Shown: piece after piece, positions 16,115-25,600 of the stretch | Layout: every line of letters starts with the position of its first letter | Numbering within the stretch: position 1 is the first letter of the stretch | Source of the DNA: Streptomyces triticirhizae | GTDB lineage: Bacteria > Actinomycetota > Actinomycetes > Streptomycetales > Streptomycetaceae | DNA: 64,000 nucleotides | Assembly (NCBI RefSeq): GCF_003696235.1 | Contig: NZ_RFFJ01000003.1 | Location: 40,987 to 104,986 of the forward strand | Direction of reading: 5' to 3' | Position numbers and translations under genes: made by a program | Notes under the pieces: model-generated | Told to the model about the DNA's origin: nothing | The model's database searches: none | What the model saw: the letters and a program-made list of their open reading frames with translations, nothing else

Positions 16115-17926
16115 TCAGGGCTTGGACGGACCGGTGCCCCCCGCCGAACCGCTCTCGTTCTCGTCCGAGGACGCGCCGTCCACGCCGCCGGAGGACTCGG
16201 CGATCACGGCCGTCGACCCCGCCTCGGCCACCGCGCCGTTCTCGACGGTGCCCGGGCCGATCCGGATCTCGAAGTCGCCCGCGTACTTCTCGCTGCCCGC
16301 GATGACGGCCATCTCCACGACCTCCTCGCCCTTGCGCTCGCGCAGCACCAGGGCATCCCTGCGCAGATCCTTCATCAGCGCGAAGCAGAGGCCCACCATC
16401 ACCAGGGTGAAGGGCACCGCCGCCAGGATCGTGAGGTTCTGTAGGCCGGCGAGGGCCGGGTTGTCGCCCTCCTCACCGCCCTCGCCGCTGCCCACCAGGA
16501 GCATGATCGCGGCGACCGCACCGGTGAGCGCGCCCCAGAAGATGACGACCAGCCGGTGCGGCTCCTGGGAGCCCTTCTGCGAGAGGGTGCCCATCACGAT
16601 GGAGGCCGCGTCGGCGCCGGAGACGAAGAAGATGCCGACCAGGATCATCACCAGCAGCGAGGTGACCGTGGCGATCGGATACTCGGCGAGCACCGTGAAC
16701 AGCTGTGCCTCCTCGCCGCCCTGCCCGGCCACGTCGACGCCGCTCTCCTGCACCCGCATCCCGGTCCCGCCGAAGATCGCGAACCACACGAGGCTGACGG
16801 CGCTCGGCACCAGGATCACGCCGCCGACGAACTGGCGGATCGTGCGGCCACGGCTGATCCGGGCGATGAACATGCCGACGAACGGCGTCCAGGAGATCCA
16901 CCACGCCCAGTAGAAGACGGTCCAGCCGGAGAGCCAGCCGGCCACGTCCTCGCCGCCGCTGGCCTCGGTGCGGGCCGCCATCTGCGGCAGCTGGTCGATG
17001 AACGAGCCGACCGAGGTGGGGATGAGATCCAGAATGATCACGGTCGGGCCGGCCACGAAGACGAAGATCGCCAGCACGGCCGCCAGCACCATGTTGATGT
17101 TGGACAGCCACTGGATGCCCTTGGCCACACCGGAGACCGCCGAGAGCACGAAGGCCGCCGTCAGGAAGGCGATGATCGCCACCAGCAGGCCCTCGCCCAC
17201 ATCGCTCATCCAGTCGAGTTCCTCTATCCCGCTGCCGATCTGGAGCGCGCCCAGACCGAGCGAGGCGGCCGAGCCGAAGAGGGTGGCCACGATGGCCAGG
17301 ATGTCGATGACCTTGCCGACGCCTCCGTTGGCGCGTCGCTCTCCTATCAGCGGGGTGAAGACCGCGCTGATCGTCTGCCGCCGCCCACGCCGGTAGGCGC
17401 TGTAGGCGATGGCCATGCCGACGACCGCGTAGATCGCCCAGGGGTGCAACGTCCAGTGGAACAGCGTGGTCGCCATGGAGGTGGCCATCGCCTCGCCCGA
17501 GTCACCGGGGGAGGTGCCCGGGGGCGGGGTCACATAGTGGCTGATCGGCTCGGCGACCCCCCAGAACATGAGCCCGATGCCCATGCCCGCGCTGAACATC
17601 ATCGCCACCCAGGACACGGTCCTGAACTCGGGCTCCTCGCCCTCCTTGCCCAGGGTGATCCGGCCGTAGCGGCTGGCCGCCAGCCAGAGCGCGAACACCA
17701 CGAACCCGGAGGCGGCGAGGACGAAGCCCCATCCGGCGTTCTTGATGATGCTGTTCAACGCGTCGCTCGATGCGTCGGCCAGCGAGTCGGTGGCGACGGC
17801 TCCCCAGATGACAAAGGCAAGAGTGACCGCTGCGGACACGCCGAACACCACGGGATCCGTCCGTGGCTTTGCGAAGGCGGCCCGCGTGGGCTCTTCCCAT
17901 GTCGGTGAGTTCTTATCGCCTGGCAC
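16115..17926 (-). CDS. BCCT-family betaine/carnitine/choline transporter
   Basis: This is a 603-residue sodium- or proton-coupled transporter for quaternary amines such as glycine betaine or ectoine, used in osmoprotection. Family motifs are clear: GMGIGLMFWGVAEPISHY in the third helix region and FYWAWWISWTPFVGMFIARI, then SRGRTIRQFVGGV, in the eighth. About 12 spans can be counted. A long acidic C-terminal tail (from about residue 520, EKYAGDFEIRIGPGTVENGA and onward) resembles the cytoplasmic osmosensing tails of BetP-like carriers. Start is GTG at 17926 with AGGTGGA upstream. Confidence 0.94.
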   Translation of the reverse strand: MPGDKNSPTWEEPTRAAFAKPRTDPVVFGVSAAVTLAFVIWGAVATDSLADASSDALNSIIKNAGWGFVLAASGFVVFALWLAASRYGRITLGKEGEEPEFRTVSWVAMMFSAGMGIGLMFWGVAEPISHYVTPPPGTSPGDSGEAMATSMATTLFHWTLHPWAIYAVVGMAIAYSAYRRGRRQTISAVFTPLIGERRANGGVGKVIDILAIVATLFGSAASLGLGALQIGSGIEELDWMSDVGEGLLVAIIAFLTAAFVLSAVSGVAKGIQWLSNINMVLAAVLAIFVFVAGPTVIILDLIPTSVGSFIDQLPQMAARTEASGGEDVAGWLSGWTVFYWAWWISWTPFVGMFIARISRGRTIRQFVGGVILVPSAVSLVWFAIFGGTGMRVQESGVDVAGQGGEEAQLFTVLAEYPIATVTSLLVMILVGIFFVSGADAASIVMGTLSQKGSQEPHRLVVIFWGALTGAVAAIMLLVGSGEGGEEGDNPALAGLQNLTILAAVPFTLVMVGLCFALMKDLRRDALVLRERKGEEVVEMAVIAGSEKYAGDFEIRIGPGTVENGAVAEAGSTAVIAESSGGVDGASSDENESGSAGGTGPSKP

Positions 17927-18476
17927 GCGATTCCACCTATCTGTAATCGTTATCTTCCCTGGTCAGGACAGGTACCTGCACAGGGCAAGCGGTTGGGTAC
18001 GCGGGGGCGGCTACCCGTGCTCGACAGGCCCATGCGCGAAGGTTATCGACCCGAGACCTCAGCCGATCGCGGAAAGTGACCGCACTGCTGCAAAAGGTAG
18101 CGGGTGGGTCTGACAATGCCCGCGATTGCGGGGTCCCGGGGGGATCTCGGCGCCGCCCCGCTGGCGGCTCTGTGACGCGAATGACACCGGAGAACGGTGG
18201 GGCTGGTGGGACCGACGGGGTCGGTGGGGCGGTGGGCTTGGATGCGGGTGCGGCGGGTCTGGTCAGGCGGGGCGGTGTGGGCCCGGAGACTCCGACCGTC
18301 CGCTCGGTGGCCGGTGCTCGGTGCTCGGTGCTCGGTGACCGGTGGCCGGTGCCCGGTGCCTGGCCTTGGCCTTGACCGGTGACCGGACATCAGCTGGCCA
18401 TTGATGAAAGCCAGTTGACCTGGGGGCGGCGGGGGTCGGTCAACGGGATGAAGTGAACGTCCAATGCCGCTCGTTA
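17927..18476. other. Intergenic region between divergent BCCT and lipase genes
   Basis: No convincing gene is seen. Short dyads include CCCGC-GATT-GCGGG near 18119-18133 and a GTTGACC ... GGTCAAC pair at about 18414-18443. At about 18310-18362 there is an imperfect tandem run of GGTGCTC-like heptamers (GGTGCTC three times, then GGTGACC, GGTGGCC, GGTGCCC). The region presumably holds the promoter of the BCCT gene, which could not be placed. Confidence 0.6.
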
Positions 18477-18518
18477 TTGACATGCCCACTTCCATCAACG
18501 CGCGTTGCTTGGTACAAA
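18477..18518 (+). promoter_or_regulatory. Candidate promoter of the GDSL lipase gene
   Basis: TTGACA at 18477-18482 is a perfect -35 hexamer. The -10 is unclear: TACAAA at 18513-18518 is too far for a simple pairing and TTGCTT at 18505-18510 is weak. The stretch TTGACATGCCCAC resembles the corresponding site upstream of the secreted protease in this window. Confidence 0.4.
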
Positions 18519-18549
18519 CAGTGCCACAGCGACCCCCCATGGAGGTTCC

Positions 18550-19344
18550 GTGAGACTGACCAGACGCCTGTCGGCCGTCGCCGCACTGATCTTCGGCGTC
18601 GTGCTGACGCTGATGGGCGCCGGCCCGGCACAGGCAGCAGCCCCCGCCTATGTGGCCCTCGGGGACTCGTACTCCTCGGGCAACGGTGCCGGCAACTACA
18701 TCGACTCCAGCGGCAACTGCCACCGGAGCAACAACGCCTATCCCGCCCTGTGGGAGCGGGCGAACAACCCCTCCAGCTTCTCCTTCGTGGCCTGCTCCGG
18801 GGCCGTCACCAGCGACGTGACCGGCTCCCAGGTGAGCGCGCTCAACTCCTCCACCGGCCTGGTGAGCATCACCATCGGCGGCAACGACGCCGGATTCGCC
18901 GATGTGATGACGACCTGCGTGCTCGGTTCCGACAGCACCTGCCTGAACCGGATCAACACGGCTCGCAACTTCGTCAACAGCACCCTGCCGGCCCGCCTTG
19001 ACAGCGTGTACAACGCCATCAAGTCCCGGGCGCCCAACGCGCATGTGGTGGTCCTCGGCTACCCCCGCTTCTACACCGAGCCCTCCGGCATCTGCCTGGG
19101 GCTCAGCCAGACCAAGCGGCAGGCCATCAACGACGCCTCCGACCTGCTCAACTCCGTGATCTCCGCCCGGGCCTCGGCCCACGGCTTCACCTTTGGCAAC
19201 GTGGCAGCCGCCTTCGACGGCCACGAGCTGTGCTCGGGCGACGACTGGCTCCACGACCTGGCGCTTCCGACCTGGGAGGCCTACCACCCGACCGCCCTGG
19301 GGCACTCGGCCGGCTACTACCCGGTCCTCAACGCCAACGACTGA
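18550..19344 (+). CDS. Secreted SGNH/GDSL lipase
   Basis: This is a 264-residue secreted esterase/lipase related to the streptomycete GDSL lipases. The signal peptide is residues 1 to about 30 (LSAVAALIFGVVLTLMGAGP, cleavage near AQA-AAP). The catalytic serine is S40 in VALGDSYSSGNG (block I). Block III is SITIGGNDAGF. Block V is DWLHDLALPTWEAYHPTALG, holding the catalytic Asp/His region. Six cysteines in the mature chain fit three disulfides. GTG 18550 follows GGAGG by four bases. It is monocistronic, with a strong terminator downstream. Confidence 0.94.
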   Translation: MRLTRRLSAVAALIFGVVLTLMGAGPAQAAAPAYVALGDSYSSGNGAGNYIDSSGNCHRSNNAYPALWERANNPSSFSFVACSGAVTSDVTGSQVSALNSSTGLVSITIGGNDAGFADVMTTCVLGSDSTCLNRINTARNFVNSTLPARLDSVYNAIKSRAPNAHVVVLGYPRFYTEPSGICLGLSQTKRQAINDASDLLNSVISARASAHGFTFGNVAAAFDGHELCSGDDWLHDLALPTWEAYHPTALGHSAGYYPVLNAND

Positions 19345-19386
19345 CCCGGCAAGGGCGCGCGACGCCGTGCCCTGCGCTTCCGTCGA

Positions 19387-19420
19387 TGTGGCCGGCGGGG
19401 TCCCCGCCCCGCCGGCCACA
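19387..19420. terminator. Strong hairpin terminator after the lipase gene
   Basis: A 14-bp perfect stem (TGTGGCCGGCGGGG at 19387-19400 with its complement at 19407-19420) encloses the loop TCCCCG. It is 43 bases past the lipase stop and lies between convergent genes, so it may act on both strands. Confidence 0.85.
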
Positions 19421-19470
19421 CCGACGCGTCGACGGCGGAACCGCCCCGCCGACGGCGGGAGTTGGCCCTC

Positions 19471-19505
19471 GGCTCGGCTCGGCTCGGCTCGGCTCGGCTC
19501 GGCTC
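19471..19505. repeat. GGCTC pentanucleotide tandem array (7 units)
   Basis: Seven perfect GGCTC units run from the intergenic region into the stop codon (19504-19506) of the minus-strand methyltransferase gene. Confidence 0.95.
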
Positions 19506-20214
19506 AGGCCGGCCCGGGGCGGTGGGCGAGGATGTAGCCCTGCTGGCCCCGGCCGCGCGCGGGACGCTCGTCCTCGTCCGGCTCTCTGACCAGGTGGGCG
19601 TCCACCGCCAAGCCGGCCTCCGTCAACATGGCGATGACGCGGTCGACGGGGAACCAGTAGACGTCGAGGTCCACCGCGTGGCCGTAGCCGTGCTCCAGAC
19701 GATGCCGGCGATCGCCCACCTTGAAGGCATGGATCAGCCGCCCGCCCGGCGCCAGGACGCGACGGAACTCGGCGAAGACCGCCGGCAGTTCCTCCGGCGG
19801 GGTGTGAACCGTGGAGTACCAGGCGACCACGCCCCCCAGCGAACCGTCCGCCAGGTCGAGGTCGTGCATCGCGCCCACCTCGAACCGCAGCCCCGGGTGG
19901 GCCCTCCTCGCCACCGCGACCATCTCGGGGGAGAGGTCGATCCCGAACATGCCGGACACCCCGAGGCCGTGTAGATAACCGGTGATCCGCCCGGGGCCAC
20001 AGCCGAGATCGGCCACCGGAAGCCCGCTTCCGCCGCTCTGGACCAGCTCGGCGAACGCCCCCAACAGGGCGCGTTCCAGCGGTCTGCGGTCCAGGTCCCT
20101 CCCGAGCAGCCGGGCATAGTCCTCGGCGACCGTGTCGTAGGCGGTGCGGGTGCGGGCGGTGTGGGGCGGCCGTGAGCCGGCGGGCGGCGGGGGAGAGGAG
20201 GCGCGACGAGACAT
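19504..20214 (-). CDS. SAM-dependent methyltransferase, class I
   Basis: This is a 236-residue methyltransferase. Motif I, the SAM-binding loop, is LPVADLGCGPGRITGYL. The acidic residue ending the second strand is in MFGIDLSPEMVAVARRA. The post-motif block is GGVVAWYSTVHTPPEELPAV and LAPGGRLIHAFKVG follows. The acceptor substrate is unknown. ATG 20214 was chosen over far-upstream starts for family length. No ribosome-binding site precedes it and a -10-like TACACT ends 6 bases upstream, suggesting a leaderless transcript. Confidence 0.88.
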   Translation of the reverse strand: MSRRASSPPPPAGSRPPHTARTRTAYDTVAEDYARLLGRDLDRRPLERALLGAFAELVQSGGSGLPVADLGCGPGRITGYLHGLGVSGMFGIDLSPEMVAVARRAHPGLRFEVGAMHDLDLADGSLGGVVAWYSTVHTPPEELPAVFAEFRRVLAPGGRLIHAFKVGDRRHRLEHGYGHAVDLDVYWFPVDRVIAMLTEAGLAVDAHLVREPDEDERPARGRGQQGYILAHRPGPA

Positions 20215-20251
20215 ACGGAGAGTGTAGGCATGGGGTCTGACAGTGACTGTC
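20215..20251 (-). promoter_or_regulatory. Leaderless promoter with palindromic operator for the methyltransferase gene
   Basis: On the minus strand, CAGTCA, a 17-base spacer and TACACT are followed six bases later by the ATG. A perfect palindrome GACAGTGACTGTC (20239-20251) overlaps the proposed -35, which is where a repressor would act. Confidence 0.45.
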
Positions 20252-20272
20252 CGTCGTCGGTGGCGGGTGCGC

Positions 20273-21121
20273 TCACTCCAGGAGGGCGCCGCGCAGCGCC
20301 TCGCGCTGTTCCCGCTGCCACCGCTGGACTCGGTCCCAGCGCGCCCAGCCGCCGCTCTTGGCCATCGCCCGTTGGTAGACGGGGTCGCCGTTGGCCAACC
20401 GCCCGGCGACAAAGGCGCGTCCGACGGCAGTGGCCTGCTCGATGGCCTCCGGGAGGTCCGCGCGTTCCCGAGGTGTCAGCCCGTAGCCGTCCACGAGCAC
20501 CCGCACACGGTCGATCGGTTCCAGACCGTCGGGGTAGGAGCCGGCGCGGGACCGTGGGTCGACCATCGGCGCCCAGTAGCGAGCGGCCTGCGCGACGTCC
20601 CACAGCGGGCGGCCGGGCGCCGCCAGGTCGAAGTCGATCAGGGCCACGGCTCGGCCGTCGCGGAAGACGGTGTTCTCCGGGCACACGTCGTTGTGGCAGA
20701 GCACGGTGCCGCCCCGGGGATCGGCGAGTTCCGTGCTCCAGCGCGTCGACGCGTCGGGCGGCAGCCCGACGGAGGCGTCGTGCAGCCGCCGGAGCAACTC
20801 GCCCACCGAGCGCAGCGCGGCCTCGCTCATCGCCCAGTCGGGGAACGGCGGGAGCGGCACATCACCCGGCACGAAGCTCAACCGCTCGCGCCCGTCCGGT
20901 CCGATCGCCAGGGGCTCGGGCACGCCGTCCAAGCCTCGGGCCCGGAGGGCGGCGAGGTGGGCGTGGAGCGCCCTGGCCTGGGGCGGAGCCGGGCGGTCCA
21001 CACGATCGCCCCGGCGGAAGACCGCGCCGGCGTTGGCCATGCCGCCCGCGAGCCGCACCGGCTCCTCGACGGGGTCATCGGATGTCGGGTCGTGGTCGCG
21101 ATCGCCGGGCGTGGCGGCCAT
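20273..21121 (-). CDS. APH-family phosphotransferase
   Basis: This is a 282-residue aminoglycoside-phosphotransferase-fold kinase. The catalytic loop is TVLCHNDVCPENTVFRDG (H-N-D-x4-N) and the metal-binding acid follows in VALIDFDLAAPGRPLWDVA. Such proteins phosphorylate small molecules; resistance is one of several possible roles and no drug can be named from sequence. The N-terminus reads VRLAGGMANAGAVFRRGDRV, a nucleotide-binding strand pair found in this group. ATG 21121 is preceded by AAGGCAGG. It is divergent from the P-loop/NACHT genes and 58 bases upstream of the methyltransferase. Confidence 0.87.
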   Translation of the reverse strand: MAATPGDRDHDPTSDDPVEEPVRLAGGMANAGAVFRRGDRVDRPAPPQARALHAHLAALRARGLDGVPEPLAIGPDGRERLSFVPGDVPLPPFPDWAMSEAALRSVGELLRRLHDASVGLPPDASTRWSTELADPRGGTVLCHNDVCPENTVFRDGRAVALIDFDLAAPGRPLWDVAQAARYWAPMVDPRSRAGSYPDGLEPIDRVRVLVDGYGLTPRERADLPEAIEQATAVGRAFVAGRLANGDPVYQRAMAKSGGWARWDRVQRWQREQREALRGALLE

Positions 21122-21418
21122 GAAGGACCTGCCTTCCGTGGGAGGTGGGGGCGGCGGGGGCGACGGGGTGGGGCCCGCCGCCCGGCCGTGCCGAAGCTTC
21201 GGGACGATCGCTGCCTGCCCCAACCGCCGGCGGCACGCCGGCCGTTCGCACCATGCCGCCGCCCCAGGGCGTGGCGGCGCGTGGCGCCGGCACGTGACGT
21301 GGCCACGCGTGCGAGGCGGCGGCTGGCGGACGATCATCACCGCACCATGTTGAACCAGCGGCCACCGCACGGGAATCCCGTGGCGCACCGCCCACCGGGG
21401 GCGCGATACTCCGGGCTC

Positions 21419-22597
21419 GTGAACGCTCCGCTGTCCGGTTCCGGCACCCCCTTTCCCGTTCTCTGGCTCTGTGGACCGCCCGGGGTCGGCAAGTCGACCA
21501 GCGGATGGCTGCTCTACCAGCGGATCGCCGCCGCCGGCACACCGGTTGGATATGTGGACATCGACCAGCTGGGCATGATCTACCCGGAGCCGGAGGGCGA
21601 CCCGGGGCGCTACCGGCTGAAGACCGCGAACCTGGCCTCGCTGGCCGCCAACCACCGCCTCGCCGGCGCCCGTTGCCTCGTCGTCTCCGGCGTGGTGGAC
21701 CCGCTCCTCGGCGTCGATCGAGGCCAGCTGCCCGGGATCGACCTGACTCTGTGCGGACTGACCGCGCCCCCCGATGAGCTGAGCCGACGCTGTCTCGGGC
21801 GAGGCACCCTGCCGGAGGAGCTGGCCCGGGTCCTCGCCGAGAACGAGGAGTTCGAACGCGCTGGCCTGGTGGATCGCCGCGTCGACACCGGCGGCCTCCC
21901 GCCCGCGAAGGTCGTCGAACGGGTCCTCGCCGACTGGCGCCCACCCGCGCCCGCGAGCGACGGGCAACCGGCGCCGAACCCGCCCGCGCCCACGCCCGCT
22001 TCCCCCAACGGCCCAGTCGCGACGCTGCTGCTCTGCGGCGCTCGCGGGGTGGGCACCTCGACCGTCGGCTGGGAGGTGGCGCAACGACTCCAGAGGGCCG
22101 GGCTCCGCACGGGCTTCGTCGACCTCGGACAGGTCGGATTCCTCCAACCCGCGCCCGTGGACGGCCCCGGGGCGCATCGCCTCAGGTCCGCGAATCTGGC
22201 GGCCCTGCTCGGCCGGTACGCGACCCGGGGCACCCGCCATCTGGTCGCGGTCGGGTCCCCACGCACCGAGGATGACCTGGCGGAGTACCGGCGTGCCCTG
22301 GCCGGGAACCCGCTCACCGTCGGTCGGCTGACCGCCGGCCCCGAAACGCTCGCCGACCGTGTGCGCCGCCGTGGCGCCGGAGAGGGCCCGCAACTGCCCG
22401 GTGACCTGCTCATCGGTCGGTCCGAGGAGGAACTGGCCGCGATCGCCGCCGAGTCCGCGCGCGAGGCCCGGCGGCTCGCCGACGCCGCGCTCGGTGACCT
22501 GGCCCTGGACACCGACGACCGGAGCGTCGGAGAGATCGCCGACGTCATCCTCCGGCTCTGGGGCCACGCCCCAAGGACAGCCGTGCCCTCCCTCTGA
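21419..22597 (+). CDS. Tandem P-loop NTPase-like protein, second domain degenerate
   Basis: The protein (392 residues from GTG 21419) holds two copies of a small kinase-like P-loop domain joined by a Pro/Ala-rich linker at about residues 180-200. Copy 1 has an intact Walker A (CGPPGVGKSTSGW) and YVDIDQLGMIYPEPEGDPGR. Copy 2 aligns block by block (CGARGVGTSTVGW, FVDLGQVGFLQPAPVDGPGA) but has Thr in place of the Walker lysine and Gly in place of the second Asp. It is therefore likely unable to hydrolyse NTP. An ATG at 21347 could add 24 residues. The gene is 78 bases upstream of the NACHT gene on the same strand. No specific function is known. Confidence 0.8.
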   Translation: MNAPLSGSGTPFPVLWLCGPPGVGKSTSGWLLYQRIAAAGTPVGYVDIDQLGMIYPEPEGDPGRYRLKTANLASLAANHRLAGARCLVVSGVVDPLLGVDRGQLPGIDLTLCGLTAPPDELSRRCLGRGTLPEELARVLAENEEFERAGLVDRRVDTGGLPPAKVVERVLADWRPPAPASDGQPAPNPPAPTPASPNGPVATLLLCGARGVGTSTVGWEVAQRLQRAGLRTGFVDLGQVGFLQPAPVDGPGAHRLRSANLAALLGRYATRGTRHLVAVGSPRTEDDLAEYRRALAGNPLTVGRLTAGPETLADRVRRRGAGEGPQLPGDLLIGRSEEELAAIAAESAREARRLADAALGDLALDTDDRSVGEIADVILRLWGHAPRTAVPSL

Positions 22598-22675
22598 CGG
22601 GCTGTCGCGAACTCGTCGGGAAACGCCTCCGCGCCCAGGTGACGGACCGTATTCTCCTCGGTGGGAGGGACGACG

Positions 22676-25600
22676 ATGGACGTGGCGAGCGTGGGGGTGC
22701 GCCTCGGCTCGGGGGTGGTCGCGCCGCTGGTGCGGCGGCTGTTCAAGAACCCGGGACCGGGGGCCGGCCTGGTCGACAAGCCGGTGCGGATCGACGAGCT
22801 GGTGTCCTTCCGAGGCGAGAAGCGCACCCTCGGCGAACGCGAAATGGCCAAGCTCGCCCGCGAGTTGGTCGATCGCGGCCTCAAGGCGCTGGGCACCGAG
22901 GGCGCCGCCCTGGCCGAGGAGCGCCCGGCGCTGGAGACGGCCCTCGCCGAGACCCTGCACGGCCTGGGCCGGCTCGACATGGACGACGCGCAGGCGGTCA
23001 GACTCGGGGCGGATCGACTCGCGGAGACCCTGCCCGACCGCTCGCGCGAACTGTCCGCCGCCGGCGAGGCGTTCTACCGCGCCCTGGTCCGACTGGCCTG
23101 CCTGCACATCGTGGACTTCTTCAGCAAACGCTCGACCTTTGTCGCCCGCACCCTGGTCGAACAGACCCGCCAGAACGAGCGGTTGATCGCCACCCTGGAC
23201 CTGCTGATCGAGCGCCTGCCGCCACGTTCGACGGAGGACGGCGGCTTCGAGGATCGCTACCGGCGCTATGTGGCCGGACGGCATGGCACGCTGACCATCT
23301 TCGGCCTCGACAGGGACGACGAATGGCCGTTGGATGACGCCTATCTGTCGCTGGAGGCCACCCGTCGTGAACCAGGGCACGAGATGCCCGTGGTCGAACG
23401 CGCGGAGCGCGCGCTCGCCGGGCTCGACCGGGTGCTGCTGCGCGGGGGCGCCGGCTCCGGCAAGACCACGCTGGTGCAATGGCTGGCCGTCACCACCGCC
23501 GCCGACACGGTGCCCCCCGGGCTCAACCACCTGCTGGGTCGCGTTCCCTTCGTCCTCCCGTTGCGCACCCTCGCGCGGGGCGACCGCGAACTGCCGGGCC
23601 CCGGCGACTTCCTCTCGGCGGTCAACTGCCCCCACACTCCGCCGGCCGGATGGGCGGAGCGGGTGCTGGCGGCGGGCCGGGCCCTGCTGCTGGTGGACGG
23701 CATCGACGAGATCCCCGAGGAACGGCGCCCGGCCACGCGGGCCTGGCTGCGGGAGATGCTGCGGGAGTTCCCAGGCAACGTGTGGCTGGTCACCGGCCGA
23801 CCGGCCGCCGTGGCCGAGGACTGGCTGGCCCGCGAGCGGTTCGTCGAACTCGCGCTGGCGCCCCTGAGCCCGGCTGACGTCGGCGCCCTGATCCACCGCT
23901 GGCATCGCGCGGCGCGGGGCGAGGAGGCGGAGGCGCACGCGCTGCTCCGCGCGGTGCGAGGCCGCCAGGATCTGGCCAGGCTGGCCACCAACCCGCTGAT
24001 GTGCGCCGTGATGTGCGCGCTGCACCACGCCAGCCACGGCTACCTCCCGAGAGGGCGCGAGGCGCTCTATGAAGCGGCGCTGCGGATGCTCCTGGAGCGG
24101 AGGGACCGCCAGCGCCAGGTCACCCACAGCATCACCCTGGACGCCGCCTCGGCGACCCAGCTGCTCCAGAAGCTCGCCTACTGGCTGATCCGCAACGGCG
24201 ACTCCGAGATGGACCGACCCGACGCCGTCGCCGTCATCGACGGCGCGCTGCCCTCGATGCCGCAGGTGAGGCAGCAGGGCTCGGCCGAGGACGTCTACCG
24301 TCATCTGCTGGAACGCTCCGGCCTGTTGCGCGAACCCGCCGAGGGACTGGTGGACTTCGTCCACCGCACCTTCCAGGACTACCTCGCGGCGCGCGAGGCG
24401 GTCGAGGCCAGGGACCTTCCGCTGCTGGTGAAGAACGCGCACCGCGACCAGTGGGAGGACGTCGTCCGCATGGCCGTCGCCCACGGACGCCCCGAGGAGC
24501 GCGCCCGGCTGCTGAGACTCCTGGTCAGGCGCGGCGACCAGGTCAAGCGTCACCGCCTGCGGCTCCACCTGCTGGCGGCCGCCTGCCTGGAACACGCCAC
24601 CCAACTCGCCCCCGAGGTGCGGGAGCTGGTCACCGCCCGGCTGACCGAGCTGCTGCCGCCCCGCACCTGGAACGAGGCGGTCGCGCTGGCCCAGACCGGC
24701 TCGGTGGTGCTGGAACTGCTGCCGGGGCCGGCGGAGTTGACCTCGGACGAGGAGCGGCTGGCCGTCTTCGAGACCATGCGCCTCGTCGGTGGCGACGTCG
24801 CCCTGAACCGCCTGGTCGAGTTCTGCGGGTGCGGTGACGGGGAGGTGGAGCGACGCCTCGCGCTCTGCTGGACCAACTTCGAGCCCGGGTCCTACGCCGA
24901 GACCGTCCTGCCCCGACTGCGCCCTGGCGAACCGGTGCTCGTCACCCGTGCCGAGGAGCTTCCCCACCTCGCCCGCACCCGCACTCCTTACACGACCCAT
25001 GGCTTCGCCCCCGAGCAGCTGGTATCCGCTGGGGTGGCGGATCGTTGCGTGCGGTTGAGTGTCACCGACCCCGTCGATCTCGCCGTGCTCGGGCGGTTGA
25101 GTGCCCTCCGGGAGCTGAGACTCGGGCGGGGCGTGCGAGTCCGGGACGTGTCGTTCCTGAAGGGCCTGGGCCTGCGGGCCATCGAGCTGGAGATGTCGGA
25201 GGAGCAGCCGTTGCGCGGTCTTCAGGATCTCGACGATCCGGAGACGCTTGTGGTCTGGGCCTACGCGCCGCTGTCCAGGTTGCCGCGGCGGGTCCCCGTC
25301 ACCTGGCTGACCTGTGTGGAGAACTTCGGGAGCCTGACTCCCGTGCGGGAGTGGCCACGGCTGCGGACCGTGGCCTTCGCGAGCGGCCTGCGCAGGCTGC
25401 GGCCGGAGGACTGGCGAGCGCTGAGCGCCGTGGAGCGTCTGGAGACCCTCTACTGCTGGGGTGAGTTGGGGGAGAACCTGTTGGAGTCCGGCGTGGTCCT
25501 GACGAACATCCGCCAACTCGGCTTCCACTCGCTGCCACCGGGGCTGGATCTGTCCCGGCTGGCCGACGCCGCTCCCCGCCTGGAGCGCCTCGGCCTGGCC

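Noticed and set aside
18076..18375. Overlapping small frames between the BCCT and lipase genes
   Set aside because: They encode Gly/Arg-rich runs across an imperfect heptamer repeat, with no start signals.
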